Source: Streptomyces vilmorinianum
GTDB taxonomy: Bacteria; Actinomycetota; Actinomycetes; Streptomycetales; Streptomycetaceae
Length of the DNA stretch: 64,000 nt
Direction: 5' to 3'
NCBI RefSeq assembly: GCF_005517195.1
Contig: NZ_CP040244.1
Location: 7,396,001-7,460,000, forward strand
Program-made: the position numbers and the translations under genes
The notes under the pieces: generated by a model
Seen by the model: only the letters and a program-made list of their open reading frames with translations
What the model was told of the DNA's origin: nothing
Database searches by the model: none
Shown: positions 44,583 through 55,077 of the stretch, in pieces
Numbering within the stretch: position 1 is the first letter of the stretch
How the letters are laid out: each line of letters starts with the position of its first letter

Positions 44583-44840
44583 ATGGGGCGCGGCCGGGCA
44601 AAGGCCAAGCAGACGAAGGTCGCCCGCCAGCTGAAGTACAGCAGCGGCGGGACTGACCTGTCGCGTCTGGCCAGCGAGCTGGGCGCTTCGACTTCGAGCC
44701 AGCCGCCGAATGGCGAGCCGTTCGAGGACGACGACGAGGAAGACGACCCGTACGCGCAGTACGCGGATCTCTACAACACGGACGACGAGGACGAGGACGA
44801 CGAGTCCGGTCCTGACGCGTCGTCCCAGCGTCGCGCTTGA
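44583..44840 (+). CDS. DUF3073 family protein
   Basis: An 85-residue protein with a basic N-terminus (MGRGRAKAKQTKVARQLKYS) and a highly acidic Asp/Glu C-terminus (PFEDDDEEDDPYAQYADLY), the signature of actinobacterial DUF3073. Charge segregation suggests nucleic-acid or ribosome association; function unknown. The ATG at 44583 follows GAGGGGG. Confidence 0.92.
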   Translation: MGRGRAKAKQTKVARQLKYSSGGTDLSRLASELGASTSSQPPNGEPFEDDDEEDDPYAQYADLYNTDDEDEDDESGPDASSQRRA

Positions 44841-44868
44841 CCTCTTAACAAGAGCGCTGCTCAGACAG

Positions 44869-44900
44869 AAACCCGGTCCAGGGATACCTGGACCGGGTTT
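44869..44900 (+). terminator. Terminator of the DUF3073 gene
   Basis: AAACCCGGTCCAGG and CCTGGACCGGGTTT form a 14-bp stem around GATA. Confidence 0.9.
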
Positions 44901-44935
44901 CTGTGCTGCATCGATGCTGTTCGGTGCTGTGACGG

Positions 44936-44963
44936 GCTACGGGCGGCCGAGGCCGCCCGTAGC
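44936..44963 (-). terminator. Terminator downstream of purM
   Basis: GCTACGGGCGGCC and GGCCGCCCGTAGC form a 13-bp stem with a GA loop, 7 bp past the purM stop. Confidence 0.75.
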
Positions 44964-44969
44964 GCCCTC

Positions 44970-46037
44970 CTACTTGGCGTAGTCGCCGACGAGCTCCGCG
45001 CCCGTCGCGTGGTCGCCGCGCTCGGTGATCTCGCCCGCGACCCAGGCCTCGACGCCCCGGTCCTCGAGCGTGGCCAGGGCCACGTCCACGGACTCCGCCG
45101 GAACGACGGCCATCATGCCGACGCCCATGTTCAGGGTCTTCTCCAGCTCCAGGCGCTCGACCTGTCCTGCCTTGCCGACCAGGTCGAAGACGGCGCCCGG
45201 GGTCCAGGTCGAGCGGTCGACCGTGGCGTGCAGCCCGTCCGGGATCACCCGCGCCAGGTTGGCGGCCAGGCCGCCGCCCGTGATGTGGCTGAAGGCGTGG
45301 ATCTCGGCCGTCCGGGTGAGCGCCAGACAGTCCAGCGAGTAGATCTTCGTCGGCTCCAGGAGCTCCTCGCCCAGGGTCCGGCCGAACTCCTCGACCTGCT
45401 GGCCGAGGGTCATGCCGGCCCGGTCGAACACCACGTGGCGGACGAGCGAGTACCCGTTGGAGTGAAGGCCGGAGGACGCCATCGCGATGACGGCGTCACC
45501 CGTACGGATGCGATCGGGGCCGAGCAGACGGTCGTGCTCCACGACACCCGTACCGGCGCCGGCGACGTCGAAGTCGTCCGGGCCCAGCAGGCCGGGGTGC
45601 TCGGCGGTCTCGCCGCCGACCAGGGCGCAGCCGGCGAGGACACAGCCCTCGGCGATGCCCTTCACGATGGCGGCGACCCGCTCGGGGTGGACCTTGCCGA
45701 CGCAGATGTAGTCGGTCATGAAGAGCGGCTCGGCGCCGCAGACGACGATGTCGTCCATGACCATCGCGACCAGGTCGTGGCCGATGGTGTCGTACACGCC
45801 CATCTGGCGGGCGATGTCGACCTTCGTGCCGACACCGTCGGTGGCGGAGGCGAGCAGCGGACGCTCGTAGCGCTTGAGGGCGGAGGCGTCGAAGAGGCCG
45901 GCGAAGCCGCCGAGGCCGCCGAGGACCTCGGGGCGCTGCGTCTTCTTCACCCATTCCTTCATGAGCTCGACGGCGCGGTCACCCGCCTCGATGTCGACGC
46001 CCGCGGACGCGTAGGAGGCACCGGTGGTCTGAGACAT
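44970..46037 (-). CDS. purM: Phosphoribosylformylglycinamidine cyclo-ligase (AIR synthetase)
   Basis: A 355-residue enzyme that closes the imidazole ring, converting FGAM to AIR with ATP. Landmarks are YASAGVDIEAGDRAVELMK (N-terminal motif), LLASATDGVGTKVDIARQMG, GAEPLFMTDYICVGK, ALVGGETAEHPG and SHITGGGLAANLARV. The length is typical of the family. It follows purF by 42 bp on the same strand and is presumably cotranscribed. The ATG at 46037 has no strong ribosome binding site. Confidence 0.97.
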   Translation of the reverse strand: MSQTTGASYASAGVDIEAGDRAVELMKEWVKKTQRPEVLGGLGGFAGLFDASALKRYERPLLASATDGVGTKVDIARQMGVYDTIGHDLVAMVMDDIVVCGAEPLFMTDYICVGKVHPERVAAIVKGIAEGCVLAGCALVGGETAEHPGLLGPDDFDVAGAGTGVVEHDRLLGPDRIRTGDAVIAMASSGLHSNGYSLVRHVVFDRAGMTLGQQVEEFGRTLGEELLEPTKIYSLDCLALTRTAEIHAFSHITGGGLAANLARVIPDGLHATVDRSTWTPGAVFDLVGKAGQVERLELEKTLNMGVGMMAVVPAESVDVALATLEDRGVEAWVAGEITERGDHATGAELVGDYAK

Positions 46038-46079
46038 GGGTTCAGAGCTTTCGTGTCGTTACTGCGTTACTGCGGGGTC

Positions 46080-47606
46080 TCACGGACGGCGCAGCGCGTC
46101 GGCGGCCGCGGTGGCGGCCGGGCCGGCGGCCAGCTCGGTCTCGAGCAGCTGCTTGCCGAGCAGCTCGGGGTCCGGAAGCTCCATGGGGTACTCGCCGTCG
46201 AAGCAGGCACGGCAGAGGTTCGGCTTCTGGATGGTGGTCGCCTCGATCATCCCGTCGAGGGAGATGTACGAGAGCGAGTCCGCGCCGAGCGACTTGCCGA
46301 TCTCGTCGACCGTCATGCCGTTGGCGATCAGCTCCGCGCGGGTGGCGAAGTCGATGCCGAAGAAGCACGGCCACTTCACGGGCGGCGAGGAGATCCGGAT
46401 GTGGACCTCGGCGGCGCCGGCCTCGCGGAGCATCCGGACGAGAGCGCGCTGGGTGTTGCCGCGGACGATCGAGTCGTCGACGACCACGAGCTTCTTCCCC
46501 TTGATGACTTCCTTCAGGGGGTTCAGCTTCAGTCGGATGCCCAGCTGGCGGATGGTCTGGGAGGGCTGGATGAAGGTGCGGCCCACATAGGCGTTCTTCA
46601 CCAGGCCCGCGCCGAAGGGGATGCCGCTGGCCTCGGCGTAGCCGATCGCGGCCGGAGTGCCGGACTCCGGCGTCGCTATGACGAGATCCGCCTCGACCGG
46701 GGCCTCCTTGGCGAGGCGGCGGCCCATCTCCACGCGGGAGAGGTAGACGTTCCGTCCGGCGATGTCCGTGTCCGGGCGCGCCAGGTACACGTACTCGAAG
46801 ACACAGCCCTTGGGCTTCGCTTCCGCGAATCGGGAGGTGCGGATGCCGTTCTCGTCGATCGCGATCATCTCGCCGGGCTCGACCTCGCGGACGAAGCTGG
46901 CGCCGCAGATGTCGAGGGCGGCGGACTCCGAGGCGACGACCCAGCCGCGCTCGAGACGGCCGAGGACCAGCGGGCGGATGCCCTGCGGGTCACGGGCCGC
47001 GTAGAGCGTGTGCTCGTCCATGAAGACGAGGGAGAAGGCGCCCCGGACGTCGGGGAGGATCTTCGCGGCGGCCTGCTCGATGGTGAGCGGCTTGCCGTCC
47101 TCGTCGACCTGGGCGGCGAGGAGCGCCGTGAGCAGATCGGTGTCGTTGGTGGCGGCGACCCGGGAGGTGCGGCCTTCCTTCTTGGGAAGGTCGGCGACCA
47201 TCTCGGCGAGCTGCGCCGTGTTCACCAGGTTGCCGTTGTGGCCGAGCGCGATCGAGCCGTGGGCGGTCGCCCGGAACGTCGGCTGCGCGTTCTCCCACAC
47301 GGAGGCCCCGGTGGTCGAGTAGCGGGCGTGACCGACCGCGATATGACCCTGGAGGGAACCGAGAGAGGTCTCGTCGAAGACCTGGGACACGAGGCCCATG
47401 TCCTTGAAGACGAGGATCTGGGAGCCGTTGCTGACCGCGATTCCCGCGGATTCCTGACCCCGATGCTGGAGGGCGTAGAGCCCGAAGTACGTGAGCTTTG
47501 CGACCTCTTCACCCGGAGCCCAGACACCGAAGACGCCGCAAGCGTCCTGGGGGCCCTTCTCGCCGGGAAGCAGATCGTGATTGAGTCGACCGTCACCACG
47601 TGGCAC
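46080..47606 (-). CDS. purF: Amidophosphoribosyltransferase
   Basis: A 508-residue enzyme that commits PRPP to purine synthesis. It has a short propeptide ending before the catalytic cysteine in GPQDACGVFGVW (about residue 23). The Ntn glutaminase domain includes YALQHRGQESAGIAVS. The phosphoribosyltransferase motif is KLVVVDDSIVRGNTQRAL, and cysteines near the C-terminus (NLCRACFDGEYP) fit the iron-sulfur-type PurF. The start is placed at the GTG at 47606, which matches the family N-terminus, although GGAGG is only 1 nt away. A longer in-frame ORF to 47759 looks non-coding. Confidence 0.95.
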   Translation of the reverse strand: MPRGDGRLNHDLLPGEKGPQDACGVFGVWAPGEEVAKLTYFGLYALQHRGQESAGIAVSNGSQILVFKDMGLVSQVFDETSLGSLQGHIAVGHARYSTTGASVWENAQPTFRATAHGSIALGHNGNLVNTAQLAEMVADLPKKEGRTSRVAATNDTDLLTALLAAQVDEDGKPLTIEQAAAKILPDVRGAFSLVFMDEHTLYAARDPQGIRPLVLGRLERGWVVASESAALDICGASFVREVEPGEMIAIDENGIRTSRFAEAKPKGCVFEYVYLARPDTDIAGRNVYLSRVEMGRRLAKEAPVEADLVIATPESGTPAAIGYAEASGIPFGAGLVKNAYVGRTFIQPSQTIRQLGIRLKLNPLKEVIKGKKLVVVDDSIVRGNTQRALVRMLREAGAAEVHIRISSPPVKWPCFFGIDFATRAELIANGMTVDEIGKSLGADSLSYISLDGMIEATTIQKPNLCRACFDGEYPMELPDPELLGKQLLETELAAGPAATAAADALRRP

Positions 47607-47823
47607 GCCTCCGAGTGTAGGCGAGGTCGACCACTGGTCCGAATTGGGGAAATCCAAGGGGCCTCCGAGTGGTGTGATCGTACGAACTGATCCATTGACG
47701 TGCGTAGATGCCCTTCTCCCTAGGCGGGAACGGGCTCCCGGCCGGCCGGGCGACGGCAAGCGGACGCTCGTACGGCACGGGTGGGGGCCCTGGGGTGTGA
47801 CGCAGTTCGCACCAGGACGCCCG

Positions 47824-48627
47824 CTAGCCCTTCGCGGTCGCGGCGAAGCCCTTGCCCTCGGCGTTGACGAGCGACAGTCCGCGGTGGCGCAGCTCGTACG
47901 TCGCCGAGCCGCCGAAGACCTCGTACAGCTCGGTCTCCAGGTCCATCTCCGGGCCCGTGCACCTCATGCGGGTGGTGGTGATCTGGCCGAAGGTCACCGT
48001 CCGGCCGGAGATCTCGGCCGTGGTGGAGAACCTGTTGCAGCCGAGGCTGCCCCCGACCTTGCCGTCCTTGTCGATGACGAAGTGCGCCTTGCCCTCCGCG
48101 CCCTTCGGCACGGAGGTGGCCGTGTCACCGGAGAGGAGGGAGTCGACGGTCCAGGTGGTGCCGTTCAGCGGGGCCGGCGGCTCGGAGGTCAGGGCGAGCG
48201 AGGTCGTGCCGTCGGGGGCCGTGAGGGTGAGCCGGTCGCCGGCCAGCTTCGCCTTGAGCTTCCCCGTGAACGCCTTGTGGAAGGCCGTCTCGAAGTCCAT
48301 GGCGTCGCACGCCATCTCGGTGGTCTCGCCGAGGCCGACCTCCAGGGTGTCGCCCTCGACGGTGACGGTGGCGCCGAAGTGGTTGCAGCCGGAGTTGCCC
48401 TTCGCCCGCCCGTTCTTCTCGATCTCGACATAGGTGCCGGCGGGCGCCGGGGTCTTCCTGCCGTCGACGGTCAGACTGTCCACCGCCCAGTGGACGCCGG
48501 TGACCGGCAGGTCAGGGGAGACCGTGCCCGCGCCGGGGTCCGACCCGGCCTTCTCGGTGCCGCACGCGGCGAGGACGAGGAGCGAGGCCAGGGCGGCGGT
48601 GGCTGCGGTGATGCGCGGCTTCTGCAT
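47824..48627 (-). CDS. Lipoprotein with two META (HslJ-like) domains
   Basis: A 267-residue secreted lipoprotein (AATAALASLLVLAACGTEKA, lipobox LAAC). Two META domains follow: VHWAVDSLTVDGRK with NSGCNHFGATVTVEGDTL, and TWTVDSLLSGDTAT with LGCNRFSTTAEISGRTV. Each has the conserved GCN and a later cysteine (MACDAM, RMRCTG), probably a disulfide. E. coli HslJ is linked to novobiocin resistance; the role here is unknown. Located 217 bp upstream of purF on the same strand. Confidence 0.9.
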   Translation of the reverse strand: MQKPRITAATAALASLLVLAACGTEKAGSDPGAGTVSPDLPVTGVHWAVDSLTVDGRKTPAPAGTYVEIEKNGRAKGNSGCNHFGATVTVEGDTLEVGLGETTEMACDAMDFETAFHKAFTGKLKAKLAGDRLTLTAPDGTTSLALTSEPPAPLNGTTWTVDSLLSGDTATSVPKGAEGKAHFVIDKDGKVGGSLGCNRFSTTAEISGRTVTFGQITTTRMRCTGPEMDLETELYEVFGGSATYELRHRGLSLVNAEGKGFAATAKG

Positions 48628-48673
48628 GCCGGTGGGACGGCCTGGCGGGACGGACGGTTCCGTTCCGTTCCGT

Positions 48674-49462
48674 TCAGCCCATGACCGGGAGCAGGGCGGC
48701 GAGGTCCGCCCGCTCCCCGCTCGCGCTGACCCGCGCCGCGTCCAGCTCCTCCGCCCATCCCGTACGACCGGTCGCCAGCCGGATCCAGGTCAGCGGGTCC
48801 GTCTCGACGACGTTGGGCGGGGTGCCGCGGGTGTGCCGGGGGCCCTCCACGCACTGGACGACCGCGAACGGCGGGACCCGTACCTCGACCGCGCCGCCCG
48901 GGGCCTTCGCCGCGAGCGCGTCCGCGAGAAGACGGGTGCAGGCGGCCAGGGCCTGACGGTCGTACGGGACGTCCAGGCCGGTCGCCGCGTTCAGGTCGTC
49001 GGTGTGGACGACGAGTTCGAGGGTGCGGGTGACCAGGTGGTCACCGAGCCGCATGGTGCCGAAGCGCGTCGGGACGAGGCGCTCGTCCGCGGCGCCGGCG
49101 ATCGCCTCCTCGAAGCGCTCCACCGTCCGCGCGTACAGGCCGGGCAGGTCGCCCGTGTCGATCGCCCGCGTGTCCTCGTCGATCGTCGCGGCGGCGGTGG
49201 CGGTCGCCGAGGGCCAGTCCAGCAGGGCGAGTTCGAGCGTCGCCGGCTCGGGCTCGGAGAGCTTGCGGACGACCGAGCCGAGAACCATCGTCATGTGCGC
49301 GGCGAGGTCCCGTACCGTCCACTCCCCCAGCCGGGTCGGCCCGTCGAGCTGCTCCGGGGTGAGCGCGCTCACCGCCTCCCGTACGTTCCCGAACTGGGCG
49401 AGCACGGCGGCCCGGATCTTGGCGGAGTCGTAGCTGCGCGTGCGCTTCTTGGCCGGTGGCAT
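48674..49462 (-). CDS. Maleylpyruvate-isomerase/sterol-carrier family protein (DinB-like)
   Basis: A 262-residue protein with an N-terminal DinB/mycothiol-dependent-isomerase-like four-helix bundle (LGEWTVRDLAAHMTMVLGSV and TLELVVHTDDLNAATG, histidines as metal ligands). A C-terminal sterol-carrier-like part is rich in beta-strand sequence (VVETDPLTWIRLATGRTGW). Such proteins are probably mycothiol-dependent transferases; substrate unknown. The ATG at 49462 lacks a ribosome binding site; TACCCT lies 7 nt upstream, so the message may be leaderless. Confidence 0.85.
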   Translation of the reverse strand: MPPAKKRTRSYDSAKIRAAVLAQFGNVREAVSALTPEQLDGPTRLGEWTVRDLAAHMTMVLGSVVRKLSEPEPATLELALLDWPSATATAAATIDEDTRAIDTGDLPGLYARTVERFEEAIAGAADERLVPTRFGTMRLGDHLVTRTLELVVHTDDLNAATGLDVPYDRQALAACTRLLADALAAKAPGGAVEVRVPPFAVVQCVEGPRHTRGTPPNVVETDPLTWIRLATGRTGWAEELDAARVSASGERADLAALLPVMG

Positions 49463-49537
49463 GGGGGCGAGGGTAGTCGGAGACTGGAAAGGGAGGGCTT
49501 CCAGCACACCTACGCGTACGAGAGGGGTCGGACAGCC

Positions 49538-49942
49538 ATGGCCGAGCACCCTGACAGCGTCGTGGTCCGCCGGGGCTACGAAGCGTTCTCCCAAGGAGAC
49601 ACGGAGACCCTGCGGTCTCTGATGACCTCGGACTGCACCCACCACTCACCGGGATCCAGTCAGATGTCCGGGCACTTCAAAGGCGCGGACAACGTCCTCG
49701 CCCACTTCGGGCGTCTCATGGAGCTCACCCACGGCACCTTCCGGGTCGAGATGGAGGGCGTGTACCCGGACGGCCGGGGACACGTCATATCGACCCACAA
49801 GTGGCACGGCGACCGCGGCGACCGCGGCATCGAGATGCGCGGCGGTCTCTTCTTCACCATCGTCGGAGGCAAGATCACCGACGTCGACGAGTGCGTCGAG
49901 GACATCGACGAGGCGGACGCCTTCTGGGGGCAGGCCGACTGA
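49538..49942 (+). CDS. SnoaL-like (NTF2-fold) protein
   Basis: A 134-residue single-domain protein of the SnoaL/ketosteroid-isomerase-like superfamily. It begins HPDSVVVRRGYEAFSQGDTE and has the family stretch GGLFFTIVGGKITDVDECVED. Enzymatic role unknown. The ATG at 49538 follows GAGGGG at 10 nt. Divergent from the isomerase-like gene, convergent with purL. Confidence 0.86.
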   Translation: MAEHPDSVVVRRGYEAFSQGDTETLRSLMTSDCTHHSPGSSQMSGHFKGADNVLAHFGRLMELTHGTFRVEMEGVYPDGRGHVISTHKWHGDRGDRGIEMRGGLFFTIVGGKITDVDECVEDIDEADAFWGQAD

Positions 49943-49950
49943 ACGAGGGA

Positions 49951-49978
49951 CGGCCCCCGGTCCGAGGACCGGGGGCCG
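49951..49978. terminator. Bidirectional terminator between snoaL-like gene and purL
   Basis: CGGCCCCCGGTCC and GGACCGGGGGCCG form a 13-bp stem with a two-base loop between convergent genes. Confidence 0.85.
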
Positions 49979-49997
49979 CCTCACGTACCGACTCGGA

Positions 49998-52246
<2,249 letters not shown>

Positions 52247-52247
<1 letters not shown>

Positions 52248-52927
52248 CAGGCGTTGACCAGCTTCTTGAGGATCGAGGTGAAGAAACCGAGGCCGTCGGT
52301 ACGGCCCGTACCGATCAGCGGCTCGACGGCGTGCTCGGGGTGCGGCATGAGGCCGACCACGTTGCCCGCGGCGTTGGTGATGCCCGCGATGTCACGGAGG
52401 GAGCCGTTGGGGTTCATGTCCAGGTAGCGGAAGGCCACCCGCCCCTCGGCCTCCAGCTCGTCGAGCACGCGCTCGTCGGCGACGTACCGGCCGTCCATGT
52501 TCTTGAGCGGGACCTGGATCTCCTGGCCCTGCCCGTAGTCCACGGTCCAGGCGGTGTCCGCGTTCTCCACCCGCAGCTTCTGGTCGCGGCAGATGAAGTG
52601 CAGGTGGTTGTTGCGCAGCATCGCGCCCGGCAGCAGATGGGCCTCGGTGAGGATCTGGAAGCCGTTGCAGATACCGAGGACGGGCATGCCCGCCTTCGCC
52701 TGCTCGATGATCGTCTCCATCACCGGCGAGAAGCGGGAGATGGCTCCGGCCCGCAGGTAGTCGCCGTAGGAGAAGCCGCCGGCCAGGACCACGGCGTCGA
52801 CCTGCTTGAGGTCCTTGTCGCGGTGCCAGAGCGAGACGGGCTCGGCGCCCGCCAGGCGGGCTGCGCGCAGCGCGTCCTGGTCGTCCAGCGTTCCGGGGAA
52901 CGTGACAACGCCGATGCGTGCGGTCAC
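52247..52927 (-). CDS. purQ: Phosphoribosylformylglycinamidine synthase subunit PurQ
   Basis: A 226-residue class I glutamine amidotransferase. The catalytic cysteine is in VLGICNGFQILTEAHLLPG, the His/Glu pair in GLMPHPEHAVEPLIG, and the N-terminal family motif is IGVVTFPGTLDDQDA. It supplies ammonia to PurL. It overlaps purS by 4 nt upstream and purL by 1 nt downstream, a tightly coupled operon. Confidence 0.97.
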
Positions 52928-53169
52928 GACTCCACCTTCACGGTGAAGTCTTCGATCACGGTGTTGGCAAGGAAGGTTTCGGCCATCTCATGGATGCGGG
53001 CAAGGGCGGCCTCGTCGACCGGTCCCTCCACCTCCAGCTCGAAGCGCTTTCCCTGGCGGACGTCGGCGATTCCGTCGAATCCCAGGCGGGGCAGTGCACG
53101 CTGCACCGCCTGGCCCTGGGGGTCGAGGATCTCCGGCTTGAGCATGACGTCGACTACGACGCGTGCCAC
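52924..53169 (-). CDS. purS: Phosphoribosylformylglycinamidine synthase subunit PurS
   Basis: An 81-residue structural subunit bridging PurQ and PurL. It has ARVVVDVMLKPEILDPQGQA at the start and RQGKRFELEVEG in the middle. The GTG at 53169 is preferred because GGGAG sits 5 nt upstream; a GTG at 53175 overlaps that ribosome binding site. First gene of purS-purQ-purL. Confidence 0.95.
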   Translation of the reverse strand: MARVVVDVMLKPEILDPQGQAVQRALPRLGFDGIADVRQGKRFELEVEGPVDEAALARIHEMAETFLANTVIEDFTVKVES

Positions 53170-53492
53170 TGGCACTCCCGGTGGTGTGTTGCGTGGGCGG
53201 TTCCCTCAGCGTACCTGCCTCCAAATTCTACGCGGGTAGAAGTCTGGAGGACCCTACAAACGACCCCAAAGATCCTCACGGAAAATTCAAGTGAAATATT
53301 GCGCGGCCCATTGCGGTGGGACACGCTGATGCAATTGGCTGGGCTTCACATTGCGACGCCTACCGCTGTACAAAGGAATACAGAGGAAAGCAGCATTGTC
53401 CCGGGACAGCCGTAAATCCGGTGTCGCCGCACGTCAGAGGCGTTACCCACGCCACCCATGACACGGCGGACCGCAGGAAAGGACCGATATCC
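53170..53492. promoter_or_regulatory. Divergent region between purS and the Lsr2-like gene
   Basis: It contains the dyad TTCTAC-GCGG-GTAGAA at about 53226-53241, roughly 57 bp upstream of purS, a candidate operator for the purSQL unit. The rest, notably 53255-53400, is AT-richer (GGAAAATTCAAGTGAAATATT) and likely holds the lsr2-like promoter. No gene is visible. Confidence 0.5.
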
Positions 53493-53846
53493 GTGGCTCA
53501 GCGTGTGGTGGTCACTCTCTTCGACGACATCGACGGCGGAGAAGCGGCGGAAACGGTTGCGTTCGGCCTGGACGGGAAGATGTACGAGATCGACCTGAAT
53601 CCCGCCAATGCAAAGAAACTGCGCAAGGCGCTGGCCCCCTACCTCGCGGCCGGCCGGAAGCTGACGGGCAAGGCCGCGGCCGCCCGGGCCGGCGGCACGA
53701 GCGCCCCCGTCACTTCGTACAAGCACACGGCCGTGGCCCCCTCCCCGGCGGCCGTCCGCGCCTGGGCGCAGTCCAACAAGATGGACGTGCCCGCCCGCGG
53801 CCGCATCCCGAAGCGGGTCTACGAGGCCTTCCGCGAGGCCAGTTGA
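53493..53846 (+). CDS. Lsr2-like nucleoid-associated protein
   Basis: A 117-residue member of the Lsr2 family of H-NS-like xenogeneic silencers. The N-terminal dimerisation domain (VVVTLFDDIDGGEAAETVAF, then KMYEIDLNPANAKKLRKAL) is followed by a linker and a C-terminal DNA-binding domain containing the RGR AT-hook-like core in DVPARGRIPKRVYEAFREA. Streptomyces carry two paralogues, Lsr2 and LsrL; from memory the copy beside purSQL is the LsrL type. The GTG at 53493 follows AGGAAAGGA. Confidence 0.93.
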   Translation: MAQRVVVTLFDDIDGGEAAETVAFGLDGKMYEIDLNPANAKKLRKALAPYLAAGRKLTGKAAAARAGGTSAPVTSYKHTAVAPSPAAVRAWAQSNKMDVPARGRIPKRVYEAFREAS

Positions 53847-53888
53847 GGCCGGCCGGGACGGCGGGCTGACTCCCTGCCAGGAACGGAG

Positions 53889-53919
53889 TTGCACTGCACC
53901 CCCACTGATCGGCTAGAGT
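53889..53919 (+). promoter_or_regulatory. Candidate promoter of tRNA-Gly(TCC)
   Basis: TTGCAC (53889-53894) and TAGAGT (53914-53919) with a 19-bp spacer, 48 bp before the tRNA. Confidence 0.5.
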
Positions 53920-53967
53920 CTGGATCACGCCGAGGGGCGAGGCCGCAGGGCCGGACCTCACGCAGCG

Positions 53968-54039
53968 TGCGGGTGTAGTTCAGTAGTAGAACATCCCCCT
54001 TCCAGGGGGAAGGCGCAGTGTGCAATTCCTGTCACCCGC
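53968..54039 (+). tRNA. tRNA-Gly(TCC)
   Basis: A 72-nt cloverleaf with anticodon loop CTTCCAG and acceptor GCGGGTG/CACCCGC. The T-loop region reads TGTGCAATTCCTGT, slightly unusual. Confidence 0.92.
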
Positions 54040-54120
54040 TCTGCATCGCATTACCGACCACTCTTGTGGATCAGGTAGAGTGGTGCTCGCACCGCCCAGT
54101 GAGAGCTGAGCGGCAGCAAT

Positions 54121-54196
54121 GCGGACGTGGCTCAGTTGGTAGAGCATCACCTTGCCAAGGTGAGGGTCGCGAGTTCGAATCTCGTCGTCCGCTCCA
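54121..54196 (+). tRNA. tRNA-Gly(GCC), copy 1, CCA encoded
   Basis: A 73-nt cloverleaf plus encoded CCA. Anticodon loop TTGCCAA, acceptor GCGGACG/CGTCCGC, T-loop TTCGAAT. A TAGAGT box lies about 40 bp upstream. Identical in sequence to 57031-57106. Confidence 0.96.
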
Positions 54197-54200
54197 GATC

Positions 54201-54234
54201 GAAGGCCCCGGTTCTCACGAACCGGGGCCTTCGT
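54201..54234 (+). terminator. Terminator of the first tRNA-Gly(GCC)
   Basis: GAAGGCCCCGGTTC and GAACCGGGGCCTTC form a 14-bp stem around TCAC. Confidence 0.9.
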
Positions 54235-54360
54235 CGTGCCCGGCGGGGCGACGAGTCGGCTCTGACATGTGTCATGAGCAGTGATGACAGCACGCGCTGC
54301 CGACCGGCCTCCTCCGCCGGGAGGCTGAAGCCACGACCAACGTGATCGAGGCAGCGGACC

Positions 54361-55077
54361 TACAAGAACAACCTGTTCATCGCCCTCCTGATGCCCCTGC
54401 TGATGACCTTCGTGCTGCGGTCCTCGGGCGCGCGGATCGACGAGGGCGAACTGCCCATGGGCGTCGCCGGAGCCACCCTCGTCGGCGGTACCGGGATGGT
54501 CCTGATCCTGGTCGTCTCCATGGGCCTGGTCTCGGCCCTGGTGGCCCGGCGCGAGGAACTGGTCCTCAAGCGGCCGCGTACGGGAGAGGCGAGCGACCTG
54601 GAGCTCCTCGCCGGCGCCGCGCTCCCCTCCGGGGCCATCGCGCTCGCCCAGTGCGCCGTGCTCACCGCCGGCGGGATCGCCCTGCTCGACCTGCCCGCGC
54701 CACGGCGGCCCGAGCTGCTCGTGCTCGGTCTCCTGGCCGGCGTCGCCCTCCTCACCGCCGCCGCCGCGACCACGGTCATCACCCGCAACGTCGAGAGCGC
54801 GGGCATCACCACCCTGCCGTTCTTCCTCGTCTCGGCCATGGGCTCCGGGATGCTGGTCCCCACCGACGTGCCTCCGGACGCCGTCGCCGACGTCTGCCGG
54901 CTGCTGCTGCTCAGCGGCGTCATGGAATTCGTACGCGCCGGCTGGTTCGGCGTCGGCGAGGCCAGGGCCCTGCACACCGCCGGGCTCAACACGCTGGCCT
55001 GGGGAACGATCACGGTGTTTGCTGTCCGACGGTGGTTCCGCTGGGAGCCGCGGCGCCAGAAGAGGGGGGCCGGGCGG
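54361..55077 (+). pseudogene. N-terminally broken ABC-2-type permease remnant, in frame with the downstream kinase
   Basis: The frame reads TYKNNLFIALLMPLLMTFVLRSSG at its start, typical of the first helix of an ABC-2 permease. About five more hydrophobic segments follow (GVAGATLVGGTGMVLILVVS, LPFFLVSAMGSGMLV, LLLLSGVMEFVRAGW), ending in a VRRWFRW-type C-terminus. A stop codon lies at 54343-54345, so the N-terminus is missing and the first ATG (54391) is within helix 1. No ATPase gene precedes it; the tRNA-Gly and terminator do. There is no stop before the kinase, so the ORF could yield a 667-residue fusion. Confidence 0.6.

Noticed and set aside
45009..47690. An 893-residue plus-strand frame opposite purM and purF
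   Set aside because: It crosses two well-supported genes on the other strand and shows no family similarity.
47607..47823. A purine riboswitch upstream of purF
   Set aside because: I saw none of the conserved purine or PRPP riboswitch blocks in the 217 bp.
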